Notes: generated by a model from the sequence alone, not told the origin. DNA of 64,000 bases from Melghirimyces algeriensis (GCF_900182565.1 NZ_FXTI01000001.1:558001-622000), one strand, 5' to 3'. Numbered from the stretch's first letter, positions 32,425-42,238 are shown. Translations and numbers: made by a program.

Positions 32425-33942
32425 GTGTATTACCCCCTGTTTGATGATGTGCGGCAATATGCCCGCACATATTCCACCATTCCTGTTTGCCGTTCCCTTT
32501 TTCTTGATACGGAGACCCCGATTTCGCTCTACCAGCGTGTGCGTCAAAAGCCCTATTCCTTCCTTTTGGAAAGTGCGGAAGAGGGAGGTCGGTGGGGGAG
32601 GTATTCCTTTATTGGAACGGACCCTTTTCTTATATTTCAATGTACGCGTCATCAAGTGGAAATTATGGAAAAAGGAAAACGAAAAGCGTTTTATTCAGAA
32701 TCTCCCTTCGATACATTGGATAGCTTGTTGGAACAATACCGTTCTCCCTGTTATGCCGGTTATCCTCCGTTTTTGGGTGGAGCTGTTGGGTATGTGGGCT
32801 TTGATGCGATTACGACGATAGAACCATCTGTTCCGCGAAACGGGAGGCCTCATTCCAGGGATATTCACCTCATGTTTTGCGATCGAATGATTGTTGTTGA
32901 CCATTTAAAACAGGAATGGTCCTTGGTAATCAATCTTCACGTTGATCCGGAAATGGCTGAAAAGGAACTGCGGGATGCGTATCATTCCGTTTTGCAAGAA
33001 TTGGACCGTTGGACAGAAGAGCTGCTGTCCAAAGAGTCATTTCCGACGTCTTTTCCCAAGATTTCTTTCGATGACGGGGAAGCGGATTTCAACCAGGTTA
33101 TTCCCAATATGACGAAGGAAGAATATTGTGATCGAGTCGAAAGAGCCAAGGAATCCATTCGCAAAGGGGACGTTTTTCAAATCGTTCCTTCTCAACGCTG
33201 GAAGTGCGAACACGCTCCTCCTTCCTTTGAGGTATACCGTGTTCTTCGCTTATTAAATCCCTCTCCCTATATGTACTGTCTGTCGTTGGGGGATGAAGAG
33301 ATTGTCGGAGCCTCACCGGAGTTGTTGGTTCGGGTGACGGATGGACAGATTGAAACACGCCCGATTGCCGGTACTTGTCCCAGAGGAAAAAGTGACCAAG
33401 AGGATAGAAAATTGGCGGATCAGCTAAAGGCAGATGAAAAGGAACGGGCAGAGCATACGATGTTATTGGATTTGGGTCGGAACGATCTGGGAAGGGTTTC
33501 CCGTTATGGAACGGTACACGTGACCGAGGAAATGGCTGTGGAGCGTTATTCCCATGTGATGCATTTGGTTTCTCACGTAACCGGAACACTTCGGGAGGGG
33601 GTTTCCCCCCTGGAGGGATTTACTTCCTGTTTTCCGGCTGGAACGGTATCCGGTGCACCCAAGGTTCGGGCGATGCAATTGCTTTCCGAGCTTGAACCGG
33701 AAAATCGGGGAATTTATGCCGGTGCTATTGGTTATTTCGGCTTTGCCGGAAATTTGGATAGCTGTATCACGATCCGGACGATCCATTTTAAAGATGGGTC
33801 TGCTTGGGTACAGGCCGGGGGAGGTGTTGTAGCCGATTCCGTTCCGGAACGGGAATATGAAGAATCAAGAAACAAAGCGAGAGGATTGATCCGTGCCCTG
33901 ACGCTGGCGCAACAGATGTTTACCCTTGCAGCCAAAGAATGA
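32425..33942 (+). CDS. trpE: Anthranilate synthase component I
   Basis: 505-residue enzyme making anthranilate from chorismate. The N-terminal tryptophan-feedback site (LLESAEEGGRWGRYSFIG) and the C-terminal chorismate-binding core (ETRPIAGTCPRGKSDQEDR, LGRNDLGRVSRYGTV, GTVSGAPKVRAMQL) are intact. Start GTG 32425 after AAGGAGGGAG. No trpG follows, so the glutaminase subunit is presumably a shared PabA encoded elsewhere, as in B. subtilis. Confidence 0.96.
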   Translation: MYYPLFDDVRQYARTYSTIPVCRSLFLDTETPISLYQRVRQKPYSFLLESAEEGGRWGRYSFIGTDPFLIFQCTRHQVEIMEKGKRKAFYSESPFDTLDSLLEQYRSPCYAGYPPFLGGAVGYVGFDAITTIEPSVPRNGRPHSRDIHLMFCDRMIVVDHLKQEWSLVINLHVDPEMAEKELRDAYHSVLQELDRWTEELLSKESFPTSFPKISFDDGEADFNQVIPNMTKEEYCDRVERAKESIRKGDVFQIVPSQRWKCEHAPPSFEVYRVLRLLNPSPYMYCLSLGDEEIVGASPELLVRVTDGQIETRPIAGTCPRGKSDQEDRKLADQLKADEKERAEHTMLLDLGRNDLGRVSRYGTVHVTEEMAVERYSHVMHLVSHVTGTLREGVSPLEGFTSCFPAGTVSGAPKVRAMQLLSELEPENRGIYAGAIGYFGFAGNLDSCITIRTIHFKDGSAWVQAGGGVVADSVPEREYEESRNKARGLIRALTLAQQMFTLAAKE

Positions 33943-33967
33943 TTAGTGGAGTAAAGGAGAGTTGAGT

Positions 33968-34993
33968 ATGGTACAGCGGAGCTTAGTGAAATTGATTGAG
34001 CAAGAAAATCTCACCCAGAATGAGGCCAAAATGTTGATGGGGAACATCTTGGAGGGAAAACTCTCTTCCGCACAGATTGCAGCGGTACTTACTGCCTTTC
34101 GCATCAAGGGAGAGACGGTGGAAGAATTGAGCGGATTGGCTGCTTCCATGCAAGCGAAAGCCCTTCGCCTTCCCAAAATGTTGCAACATGCGGTCGATAC
34201 TTGTGGAACTGGAGGAGATGGTGGAAAGACCTTTAATATCTCTACTGCTTCCGCAATTGTGGCCGCTGCTGCCGGAGTTCCGGTGGCCAAACATGGAAAC
34301 CGGGCGGTATCGGGGAAGAGTGGCAGTGCCGATGTGCTGGAGGCTTTGGATATCAATATTCAAATAACTCCGGATGAAGCGGTAGAGATGCTGTCAAAGA
34401 CCAATATCTGTTTTCTGTTTGCTCCACTTTTTCATCATGGAATGAAAAATGTGATGCCCACCCGAAAAGAACTGGGGTTTCGCACGTGTTTTCATCTTCT
34501 GGGGCCATTGTCCAATCCTGCCGGAGTCCGAAAGCAGTTGATGGGGGTGTTTGATTTCCGGCTGACAGACACCATCGCACACACATTGTTGTCTTTGGGA
34601 ACTGAACGTGCCATGGTGGTGGCGGGTTTGGATGGAATGGATGAAATTACACTTGCAGGTGAAACGCAAATCAGTGAAGTGCAGAATGGAAAGGTCTTCA
34701 CATATCGGATCACGCCAGAGGAGCTTGGTTTGGAAAGAGCGGACCCCAAGGAACTGGAAGGTGGAAACGCCACGGAGAATGCTGAAATTGTCCGTTCCAT
34801 CTTTCAAGGAGAGAGAGGACCGCAACGCGACATTGTATTGGTCAACGCGGGGGCAGTTCTCACCATCGCCGGGACAGCCAGTTGCCTACAGGAAGGCATT
34901 CATCTCGCTGCTGAAACGATCGATCATGGGAAAGCACAGGCCAAATTGGAAGAGATGGTTCAGGGAACAAAGGAGGTTTCCCATGTTTCTTGA
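33968..34993 (+). CDS. trpD: Anthranilate phosphoribosyltransferase
   Basis: 341 residues; attaches phosphoribosyl from PRPP to anthranilate. VDTCGTGGDGGKTFNIST is the PRPP loop, HGNRAVSGKSGSADVLEALD and RKELGFRTCFHLLGPLSNPA are family motifs. ATG 33968 with AAAGGAGAG. Overlaps trpC by 11 nt. Confidence 0.96.
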   Translation: MVQRSLVKLIEQENLTQNEAKMLMGNILEGKLSSAQIAAVLTAFRIKGETVEELSGLAASMQAKALRLPKMLQHAVDTCGTGGDGGKTFNISTASAIVAAAAGVPVAKHGNRAVSGKSGSADVLEALDINIQITPDEAVEMLSKTNICFLFAPLFHHGMKNVMPTRKELGFRTCFHLLGPLSNPAGVRKQLMGVFDFRLTDTIAHTLLSLGTERAMVVAGLDGMDEITLAGETQISEVQNGKVFTYRITPEELGLERADPKELEGGNATENAEIVRSIFQGERGPQRDIVLVNAGAVLTIAGTASCLQEGIHLAAETIDHGKAQAKLEEMVQGTKEVSHVS

Positions 34994-35768
34994 ACGAATC
35001 GTGGAGATGAAGCGACAGGAGATCCGACAACTAGAAGGAAGTCTTCAAGAGAAAGAGCGGGAGCGTGTCCATCAATTGCCGGCGGTTTGCTCCCTTGCAA
35101 ACGCCTTGAAAGAGAAAATGGGACATCCGGGATTGATTGCGGAAGTGAAACCGGCTTCTCCTTCTAAAGGGGATATTCGACCTGAAGTGGATGTAACAGC
35201 TACGGCCCAGGGATATGCGGAGGGTGGTGCGAAAGCCATCTCCGTGTTGACGGAACGGACGTTTTTTAAGGGGAACCTTCAAAATCTGCAAAAGGTGAAA
35301 GCGAGTGTACAGGTCCCGGTTCTTCGCAAAGATTTTATCCTAGAGCCTGTACAATTGACAGAAAGCCGTTTGGCCGGGGCGGATGCCGTTCTTTTAATCG
35401 CCGCATTGTTTTCAGAAGAAAAGCTTTGCTCACTTGTCCAAGAGGCCCATCAACTGGGGCTGGAAGTCTTGCTGGAAGTTCATGAGGAAGATGAGATACA
35501 TCGAGCAGTGGCGGCAAACCCGGACATTCTGGGGATTAACAATCGTAATCTTCATACCTTTGTGACGGATCTTGAGGTAACCGAACGGCTTCGTCCCTTG
35601 ATTCCAAAGAGGTTTCCGGTTATTGGGGAAAGTGGTGTCCATTCCCGCAAGGATTTTGAGCGATTGGCACAGGCCGGTGTGGATGGAGTGTTGGTTGGAG
35701 AGTATCTGATGCGTCAGGCTTCTCCATACCGAGCGGTACGAAGTCTTACCGCGGAGGTTGGGTTATGA
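34983..35768 (+). CDS. trpC: Indole-3-glycerol phosphate synthase
   Basis: 261-residue TIM barrel. LIAEVKPASPSKGDI with the catalytic Lys, VLRKDFIL, INNRNLHTF and IGESGVHS are the expected active-site elements. ATG 34983 lies inside the end of trpD; the stop overlaps trpF by 4 nt. Confidence 0.96.
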   Translation: MFLERIVEMKRQEIRQLEGSLQEKERERVHQLPAVCSLANALKEKMGHPGLIAEVKPASPSKGDIRPEVDVTATAQGYAEGGAKAISVLTERTFFKGNLQNLQKVKASVQVPVLRKDFILEPVQLTESRLAGADAVLLIAALFSEEKLCSLVQEAHQLGLEVLLEVHEEDEIHRAVAANPDILGINNRNLHTFVTDLEVTERLRPLIPKRFPVIGESGVHSRKDFERLAQAGVDGVLVGEYLMRQASPYRAVRSLTAEVGL

Positions 35769-36424
35769 AGCGTACGTTTATTAAAGTTTGCGGGCTACGA
35801 ACTCCAGTGGATGCGGAAAAGTTGATAGGAGTCGATGTGGATGCTGCGGGAATCATTTTTGTTCCTGGGGTGAAGCGAACGGTGAAACCACAGGACGGAG
35901 CGGAAATCGCAAAACAGATTCCCACAGGCGTCAAGTTGGTTGGGGTATGGATGGACCCTTCAAAAGAAGAGATGTTTACAGTGTGTAACCGGGTGAATGT
36001 GGATTTTGTTCAACTGCATGGATCGGAATCCCCTGCGTTTTGTCAGTGGGTAAAGGAGCGATTTCAAACTAAAGTAGTGAAAGTGTTTCATGCCGGTATA
36101 AGAAGTCCGGGTCAATTGGAGGATTATGCTCCCTGGATTGATGTGGCTCTCATTGATTCATTTTCTGAAGGAAAAAGAGGGGGAACCGGAAAGGTTTTTG
36201 ACTGGAGAATTCTTCAGAAAGAAAAAGAGCGTTGGGAAACCTTTGGAGTTTCAGTTTGGGTTGCTGGTGGCCTTCGGGTGGAAAACGTAAATCAATTGTT
36301 GGAGCAGTACACTCCTGATGGAGTGGATGTATCCAGTGGAGTGGAGTTGGATGGTGTAAAAGATCGGTTCAAAATGGTTCAATTTGTGGAGAGGGTGAGA
36401 GCTTATGACCGTCAATTCCGTTGA
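35765..36424 (+). CDS. trpF: Phosphoribosylanthranilate isomerase
   Basis: 219-residue TIM barrel. IKVCGLRTPVDAE carries the catalytic Cys, and VDFVQLHGSES, WVAGGLRVENV and GVDVSSGVELDG form the phosphate-binding half. The 3' end overlaps trpB by 20 nt. Confidence 0.95.
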   Translation: MKRTFIKVCGLRTPVDAEKLIGVDVDAAGIIFVPGVKRTVKPQDGAEIAKQIPTGVKLVGVWMDPSKEEMFTVCNRVNVDFVQLHGSESPAFCQWVKERFQTKVVKVFHAGIRSPGQLEDYAPWIDVALIDSFSEGKRGGTGKVFDWRILQKEKERWETFGVSVWVAGGLRVENVNQLLEQYTPDGVDVSSGVELDGVKDRFKMVQFVERVRAYDRQFR

Positions 36425-37610
36425 CAGTTTTCAAACGGAGCCTTTGGGGCGTTTTGCGGGGTTTGGAGGTCGGTTTGTTCCTGAGACTCTGATGGCTGCT
36501 TTAATTGATTTGGAAGATGCTTATCGAAAAGCGTGGGATGATCCAGGATTTCAAGAAGAGCTGAAGGGGTTTTTAACCAACTATTCCGGACGGCCGACAC
36601 CGCTTACTTTGGCTCAAGGTTTGACCCGAAAAGTAGGAGGTTCGCGGATTTACCTGAAACGGGAAGATCTGAATCATACGGGTGCCCATAAGATTAATAA
36701 TACCTTGGGGCAGGGATTGTTGGCCAGGCGGATGGGAAAGAAAAAGTTAATTGCCGAAACGGGTGCCGGACAACATGGAGTGGCAACGGCGACAGTGGCG
36801 GCCCTTTTGGATATGGAGTGTAAAGTATTTATGGGGGAGGAAGATGTTCAAAGACAAAGGTTAAATGTTTTCCGAATGAAATTGTTGGGGGCAGAGGTGA
36901 TCCCGGTCACTTCGGGGAACGGTACATTGAAGGATGCTACCAATGAAGCGATTCGTCATTGGGTCTCTTGTGTGGAGGATACATTTTACTTGGTTGGATC
37001 GGTAGTGGGTCCCCATCCTTATCCTGAGATGGTGCGCAATTTTCAAAGGGTGATTGGAGATGAAACAAGAACACAACTCTTGGAAAGGGAAGGGCGTCTA
37101 CCTGACGATGTGGTCGCATGTGTTGGAGGAGGGTCCAATGCGATGGGGATGTTTACAGCCTTTCTCGACGACCCAACCGTGCATCTTCACGGGGTGGAAG
37201 CGGCGGGGGCAGGGATCGCCACAGGCAAGCATGCGGCGAGTCTTACGGAGGGAACTCCCGGCGTGATTCATGGATCGTTCACCTATCTCTTGCAGGATGA
37301 ACACGGTCAGGTGCTTCCTGCACATTCCATTTCAGCAGGATTGGATTACCCCGGAGTGGGTCCGGAACATGCCGGATTGAAAAAAACGGGGCGTGTCCGG
37401 TATACGACGGCAAAGGATCAGGAAGCCTTGGAAGCGGTTCGTCATCTTTCCCAAACTGAAGGAATTCTCCCTGCTTTGGAGTCGGCCCATGCTGTGGCGG
37501 AAGGGATTAAGGTTGCAAAGAAGGGTCATCCGGATTCTGTTGTGGTGATCTGTTTGTCCGGTCGGGGAGATAAAGATGTGGAGTCGATTCGCAAAGGGAT
37601 GGGAGGATAA
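36405..37610 (+). CDS. trpB: Tryptophan synthase beta chain
   Basis: 401-residue PLP enzyme condensing indole with serine. The PLP Lys is in LNHTGAHKINNTLGQ, with AETGAGQHGVATATVAALL and the glycine-rich CVGGGSNAMG. The start overlaps trpF; trpA follows after 3 nt. Confidence 0.97.
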   Translation: MTVNSVDSFQTEPLGRFAGFGGRFVPETLMAALIDLEDAYRKAWDDPGFQEELKGFLTNYSGRPTPLTLAQGLTRKVGGSRIYLKREDLNHTGAHKINNTLGQGLLARRMGKKKLIAETGAGQHGVATATVAALLDMECKVFMGEEDVQRQRLNVFRMKLLGAEVIPVTSGNGTLKDATNEAIRHWVSCVEDTFYLVGSVVGPHPYPEMVRNFQRVIGDETRTQLLEREGRLPDDVVACVGGGSNAMGMFTAFLDDPTVHLHGVEAAGAGIATGKHAASLTEGTPGVIHGSFTYLLQDEHGQVLPAHSISAGLDYPGVGPEHAGLKKTGRVRYTTAKDQEALEAVRHLSQTEGILPALESAHAVAEGIKVAKKGHPDSVVVICLSGRGDKDVESIRKGMGG

Positions 37611-37613
37611 TCG

Positions 37614-38429
37614 ATGCGAATGAAGGAAGTGTTTCAACAAAAGGACCGAAAACCTTTGATCCCTTTTATTACCGTAGGAGATCCCGATATGTCCACCACT
37701 TTGGACCTGATTCGGCTTTTGGATGACGAAAAGGTGACCGGGATTGAACTGGGTGTTCCCTATTCCGATCCCTTGGCAGACGGTCCTGTGATCCAATCTG
37801 CTTCAGCGCGGGCGTTGGCTCATGGTGTCACCCTGCCGCAGGTGTTGGAATTGGCGGATAAGGCGCGAGAGATTGGTGTGACGACACCGCTGATTCTCTT
37901 TTCCTACTATAATCCGATTTTGCAATACGGTCCAAAATCCTTGGTTTCCCAGGCCCGCAAGGCGGGGATTGATGGTTTCATTATCCCGGACCTTCCTTGG
38001 GAAGAAGGAAGGGAGATGTCCGCCTATGCTTCAAAGCAGGGAGTGGATTTGATTCCTTTGGTGGCCCCCACCTCCCGTGAGCGGGTGCGACAGATTGTCT
38101 CCGATGCCCAGGGGTTTGTCTATTGTGTATCTTCTAGGGGTACGACAGGTGTTCGCCATGCGTTTGAGCAAGAAGTGGACGTTTTTTTGGATACCGTGCG
38201 AAAGTGGAGTCCTGTACCCACGGCAGTAGGATTTGGTATCTCTCACTCCGATCATGTTCAACGCTTTCTTCAACACGCCGATGCCGTGGTCGTCGGCAGT
38301 GCATTGGTCCGGAAGATTGAAGAAACAGGGGAAAAGCTGACGAATCCGGATCGACGGAACGAAGCATTGGATGAAATTCGGCAGTTTATACGCAGTTTGA
38401 TGAACACAGTCAGGACTGTAAACTCTTAA
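37614..38429 (+). CDS. trpA: Tryptophan synthase alpha chain
   Basis: 271 residues; cleaves indole-3-glycerol phosphate and channels indole to TrpB. PFITVGDPD, the catalytic Glu and Asp in GIELGVPYSDPLADGPVIQ, and YCVSSRGTTGVR are present. RBS GGGAGGA. Last trp gene; a terminator follows. Confidence 0.96.
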   Translation: MRMKEVFQQKDRKPLIPFITVGDPDMSTTLDLIRLLDDEKVTGIELGVPYSDPLADGPVIQSASARALAHGVTLPQVLELADKAREIGVTTPLILFSYYNPILQYGPKSLVSQARKAGIDGFIIPDLPWEEGREMSAYASKQGVDLIPLVAPTSRERVRQIVSDAQGFVYCVSSRGTTGVRHAFEQEVDVFLDTVRKWSPVPTAVGFGISHSDHVQRFLQHADAVVVGSALVRKIEETGEKLTNPDRRNEALDEIRQFIRSLMNTVRTVNS

Positions 38430-38433
38430 GTGA

Positions 38434-38470
38434 AACTTCAAGCCTCATATATGGGGCTTGAAGTTTTTCT
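38434..38470 (+). terminator. Intrinsic terminator of the trp genes
   Basis: AACTTCAAGCC (38434-38444) and GGCTTGAAGTT (38455-38465) then TTTCTG. hisC starts 63 nt further on. Confidence 0.8.
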
Positions 38471-38532
38471 GTTGGGCTTTTGAGTCGGTCTGTTGTAATA
38501 TAGAGAGAAAATGTGTGGGGGAGGAAGCAAAT

Positions 38533-39639
38533 GTGAAGCCCAAAAGCACTTTGCAAGGATTGTCTGTATATCAGCCGGGAAAGCCGTTGGAGGAAGTGAA
38601 AAGGGAATTGGGTCTCTCCCAAGTGATTAAATTGGCTTCCAATGAGAATCCTTTTGGCTGTTCACCCCAGGTGTGGAATGCATTGAGAGAGGAAGAACAT
38701 CATACGGCAATGTATCCCGAAGGCTTGGCTCCTCAACTTCGTGAGAAGTTGGCAGTCTATCATAAGGTACATCCGGAAACGATCATTTTTGGCAATGGGT
38801 CTGATGAAGTGGTCCAGTTGATTGCACGATCATTTATGGAACCGGGAAAGGAATCTGTGATGGCGGACATCACGTTTCCGCGCTATAAAACGCAGGTTCT
38901 CATTGAGGGAGGCATACCGGTGGAGGTTCCTCTCAAGGACGGGGTCCATGATCTGGAGAAGATGGCTGATGCGATCACCGATCGCACGCAGATTGTATGG
39001 ATCTGCAATCCCAATAATCCAACGGGAACAATTGTTTCCCATCAAGAACTGGAACTCTTTCTGGATCGGATACCCAAACATGTGTTGGTCGTGGTAGATG
39101 AAGCCTATCAGGAATATGTGGATGATTCCTCTTATCCAGATACGCTTTCGTTATTGGAAAAGGACCCTCGATTAATCATCCTTCGAACCTTTTCCAAGAT
39201 TTATGGCTTGGCAGCCTTCCGAATCGGCTACGGGATTGCTTCGGAGTCCATTGTTACGGAGTTAAATAAGGTAAGGGAACCGTTTAATACCAATCGGATT
39301 GCCCAGCGGGCAGCTAGTGCTGCTTTGGAGGATCAGGACTTTATCCAACGATGTCATCAGGCAAATCAGGAAGGCAAAAAGCAGATTCAGGAACAGTTGG
39401 ATGAATGGGGACTCTTTTCTTTTCCTGCACAGGGAAACTTTATTCTGATGGATACAGGCCGATCTGCTGACAGCGTATTTCAGTGTCTGCTGCACAAAGG
39501 GATCATTGTCCGTTCCGGCAGAGCATTGGGCTATCCCACATATATTCGGGTGACGATTGGGAGTCAGGAGCAAAATCACTTGTTTCTCAAAGGACTGGCT
39601 AGTTGCTTAGATAAACCGTTCAGGGATAGGATGAGTTAA
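38533..39639 (+). CDS. hisC: Histidinol-phosphate / aromatic aminotransferase
   Basis: 368-residue class II PLP aminotransferase. IKLASNENPFGCSP, NPNNPTG, DEAYQEYV and the PLP-Lys segment RTFSKIYGLAAFRIGYG are visible. In the B. subtilis supraoperon HisC also transaminates phenylpyruvate and hydroxyphenylpyruvate, fitting its place before tyrA. Start GTG 38533, with GGGGGAGG 8 nt upstream. Confidence 0.94.
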   Translation: MKPKSTLQGLSVYQPGKPLEEVKRELGLSQVIKLASNENPFGCSPQVWNALREEEHHTAMYPEGLAPQLREKLAVYHKVHPETIIFGNGSDEVVQLIARSFMEPGKESVMADITFPRYKTQVLIEGGIPVEVPLKDGVHDLEKMADAITDRTQIVWICNPNNPTGTIVSHQELELFLDRIPKHVLVVVDEAYQEYVDDSSYPDTLSLLEKDPRLIILRTFSKIYGLAAFRIGYGIASESIVTELNKVREPFNTNRIAQRAASAALEDQDFIQRCHQANQEGKKQIQEQLDEWGLFSFPAQGNFILMDTGRSADSVFQCLLHKGIIVRSGRALGYPTYIRVTIGSQEQNHLFLKGLASCLDKPFRDRMS

Positions 39640-39642
39640 GTA

Positions 39643-40746
39643 ATGAAAAAGGCAGTGGTATTGGGCATTGGGCTGATTGGAGGCTCCTTGGCGCTTTGTC
39701 TCAAGGAGAATACAACATTGGATGTTCACGGTTTTGATGCTTCGGAGGAATCCATTCGATTGGCTGAGGCAGCAGGGATGATACACCGAGGTCATACAGA
39801 GCTGAAACCAGCTGTTGAAGAGGCGGATTTTCTCTTTTTGGCGGTGCCTTTGGGAGCGGCTGCCAGACTTTTGGAACAGTTGGCTGAGTTCTCGCTGAAG
39901 CCGGACTGTATCATCAGTGATGTGGGTAGCACAAAGGGGCAGATTGTTCAACACGCCGGACGTCTGAAGAATCTGGGCGGAACCTTTATCGGTGGACATC
40001 CGATGGCGGGATCTCATCGATCAGGTGTGCAGGCGGCCCATTCACTTCTGTTTGAAAATGCTTATTATGTGCTGACGCCGGTTCCTGAGACGCCGATGTC
40101 TGAAGTGCAGAAATTAAGCCGTCTTCTGGAAGAGGCAACTCGCGCCCGATTGGTGATCATGGCTCCGGACCATCATGATCGTGTAGTGGGTGCCATCAGT
40201 CACCTGCCCCATATTGTTGCGGCAGGGTTGGTGAATCAGGTGGCAGGTTATAATGAGTCCAATGAATGGTTTTTTCGGCTTGCAGCGGGGGGCTTTCGCG
40301 ATTTGACACGCGTGGCTTCCAGCCATCCGGTGATGTGGAGAGATATTCTACTCAGTAACCAAAAAGCGGTTCTTCACCTTCTTGACGATTGGGTGGTTGA
40401 AATGAAGCAGGTGCGGGAGTTGGTTTCCAAAGGAGATGCCGAAGAGATCGAAATGTTTTTCCGACAGGCGAAGGAAGCGAGAGAGGGATTGCCGGAGCGT
40501 AAAAAAGGAGCGATTTTGCCTGAGTATGAATGTTATGTGGATGTCCCGGATGCACCCGGAGAGATTGCTAAAGTAGCACATTTGCTGGGGATGGAGGGAA
40601 TCAGTCTGCGCAACATTGGTGTAATGGAGAACAGGGAAGATCGGGCGGGAGTGTTACGTTTGGTTTTCCATACCGGAGAACAGCTGGAAAAGGCAGAAGC
40701 TCGATTGAGGGCTTCCGGTTATCAAGTGTTTGTACTTGATTCATAA
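39643..40746 (+). CDS. tyrA: Prephenate dehydrogenase with ACT domain
   Basis: 367 residues. The Rossmann start AVVLGIGLIGGSLAL, the prephenate site GGHPMAGSHRSG and HDRVVGAISHLPHIVAAGL are clear, and a C-terminal ACT domain (about 295-367, YVDVPDAPGEIAKVAHLL) suggests tyrosine feedback. Starts 3 nt after hisC. Confidence 0.94.
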   Translation: MKKAVVLGIGLIGGSLALCLKENTTLDVHGFDASEESIRLAEAAGMIHRGHTELKPAVEEADFLFLAVPLGAAARLLEQLAEFSLKPDCIISDVGSTKGQIVQHAGRLKNLGGTFIGGHPMAGSHRSGVQAAHSLLFENAYYVLTPVPETPMSEVQKLSRLLEEATRARLVIMAPDHHDRVVGAISHLPHIVAAGLVNQVAGYNESNEWFFRLAAGGFRDLTRVASSHPVMWRDILLSNQKAVLHLLDDWVVEMKQVRELVSKGDAEEIEMFFRQAKEAREGLPERKKGAILPEYECYVDVPDAPGEIAKVAHLLGMEGISLRNIGVMENREDRAGVLRLVFHTGEQLEKAEARLRASGYQVFVLDS

Positions 40747-40776
40747 GTGGATTCTAGGGAAAGAGGAGCGATCGGT

Positions 40777-42057
40777 TTGTTACGGATGGAGAAACGAGAT
40801 AAGCTGCGCGGGACTGTAAGTGTCCCTGGGGATAAGTCCATTTCCCACCGCGCTGTGATGTTTGGAGCAGTTGCCCAAGGGATGACCCAGGTGGATGGCT
40901 TTCTTCCCGGAGCGGATTGTTTAAGTACAATTCAATGTTTTCGTCAGTTAGGTGTAAATATTCAGCGTGTTGGTCCCACTTCACTTCACATTGAAGGTCG
41001 GGGTTGGGACGGTTTAACTGAGCCGGATACGGTTTTGGATGTAGGTAATTCCGGTACAACCATTCGTTTGATGATGGGATTATTGGCCGGACGTCCTTTT
41101 CACACGATCGTTACTGGGGATGAATCCATTGGACGTCGGCCGATGGATCGTGTGGTACAACCTTTGCGTCTGATGGGGGCAACATTGGACGGTCGGTCGG
41201 ATGCATCGTTTACTCCTCTATCGATTCGCGGAGGTGGGTTGAAGGGCATCTCTTACCAAAGTCCTGTTGCCAGTGCCCAAGTGAAGTCTTGCCTTTTGTT
41301 GGCCGGGTTGCAGGCTGAGGGGAGAACCCAGGTGAAAGAGCCATCTCCTTCCAGAGATCATACAGAGCGGATGCTAAATGCCTTTGGTGTGAAGGTGGAT
41401 CAAAGCCCTGATGGAGTGTCAGTGGAAGGTGGACAAGTTCTCCAGGCCCGTGATGTTCAGGTTCCCGGTGACATTTCGTCGGCTGCATTTCTCATGGTTG
41501 CAGCACTGATTACGCCGGATAGCTGTGTAACCATTCAACATGTAGGGTTAAATCCCACCCGAACTGGAATCCTGGATATCCTGACGAAAATGGGGGGCGA
41601 TATTCAAGTGGCACCCACTGGAGAGTGGTGTGGGGAGCCTGTGGGAGATATTACGGTTTCCTACAGTGCACTGAAAGGAGTGGAGGTATCTGGGGAGGTC
41701 ATCCCTCGTTTAATCGATGAAATTCCGGTTCTTGCGGTTGCAGCCACTCAAGCGGAAGGGAGGACTGTCATCCGGGATGCCGCTGAGTTGAAGGTGAAAG
41801 AGACAGACCGGATTGCCATGACAGCAGGAGAGCTTCGAAAATTGGGGGCACAAGTGGAGGAGACGGATGATGGTATGATCATTGAAGGAAAGACTGCACT
41901 GATCGGGGATCAATGTGACAGTCATGGAGATCATCGGATTGGTATGGCCATGGCTGTGGCTGGACTGGTGGCAAAGGGAGGCGTTACCGTTGAACGTCCA
42001 GAAGCGATCGATGTTTCCTTCCCAGGTTTTGAAGCGGTATTCTCCCGTCTGTCTTAA
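40777..42057 (+). CDS. aroA: EPSP synthase (3-phosphoshikimate 1-carboxyvinyltransferase)
   Basis: About 426 residues; aroE in B. subtilis naming. PGDKSISHRAVMFGA, DVGNSGTTIRLM, SRDHTERML, and PRLIDEIPVLAVAATQA and KVKETDRI are signature segments. Start TTG 40777 fits AGAGGAG at 40762-40768; ATG 40786 is the alternative, and a GTG at 40747 lacks a ribosome-binding site. Last gene of the supraoperon. Confidence 0.95.
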   Translation: MLRMEKRDKLRGTVSVPGDKSISHRAVMFGAVAQGMTQVDGFLPGADCLSTIQCFRQLGVNIQRVGPTSLHIEGRGWDGLTEPDTVLDVGNSGTTIRLMMGLLAGRPFHTIVTGDESIGRRPMDRVVQPLRLMGATLDGRSDASFTPLSIRGGGLKGISYQSPVASAQVKSCLLLAGLQAEGRTQVKEPSPSRDHTERMLNAFGVKVDQSPDGVSVEGGQVLQARDVQVPGDISSAAFLMVAALITPDSCVTIQHVGLNPTRTGILDILTKMGGDIQVAPTGEWCGEPVGDITVSYSALKGVEVSGEVIPRLIDEIPVLAVAATQAEGRTVIRDAAELKVKETDRIAMTAGELRKLGAQVEETDDGMIIEGKTALIGDQCDSHGDHRIGMAMAVAGLVAKGGVTVERPEAIDVSFPGFEAVFSRLS

Positions 42058-42090
42058 AAGACAGTTCAATCAGAAAATTTAAAATAATAG

Positions 42091-42119
42091 TTGACTCAGT
42101 GTTTAAGCTTGCTTATAAT
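42091..42119 (+). promoter_or_regulatory. Strong SigA promoter downstream of aroA
   Basis: TTGACT (42091-42096) and TATAAT (42114-42119) with a 17-nt spacer, driving a short leader or small RNA that meets a terminator about 50 nt later. Confidence 0.75.
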
Positions 42120-42125
42120 AAATTC

Positions 42126-42199
42126 ATAGTATGGTTTCTCTCCACTCCTATCCATAACAACATATGTTGTAACCACTCCGACCGGGTGGTTCTTTTTTT
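42126..42199 (+). ncRNA. Candidate 70-75 nt small RNA or attenuated leader
   Basis: Bounded by the promoter at 42091-42119 and by the terminator AACCACTCC-GACC-GGGTGGTT (42171-42191) with seven T. The 5' part holds an unpaired C-rich tract TTTCTCTCCACTCCTATCC, complementary in kind to ribosome-binding sites, and a palindrome ACAACATATGTTGT (42157-42170). It may act in trans or attenuate the gene at 42239. Confidence 0.45.
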
Positions 42200-42238
42200 G
42201 TCCAAACCCTCATAAGCGTAAGAGTAGGGGGGAGGATG

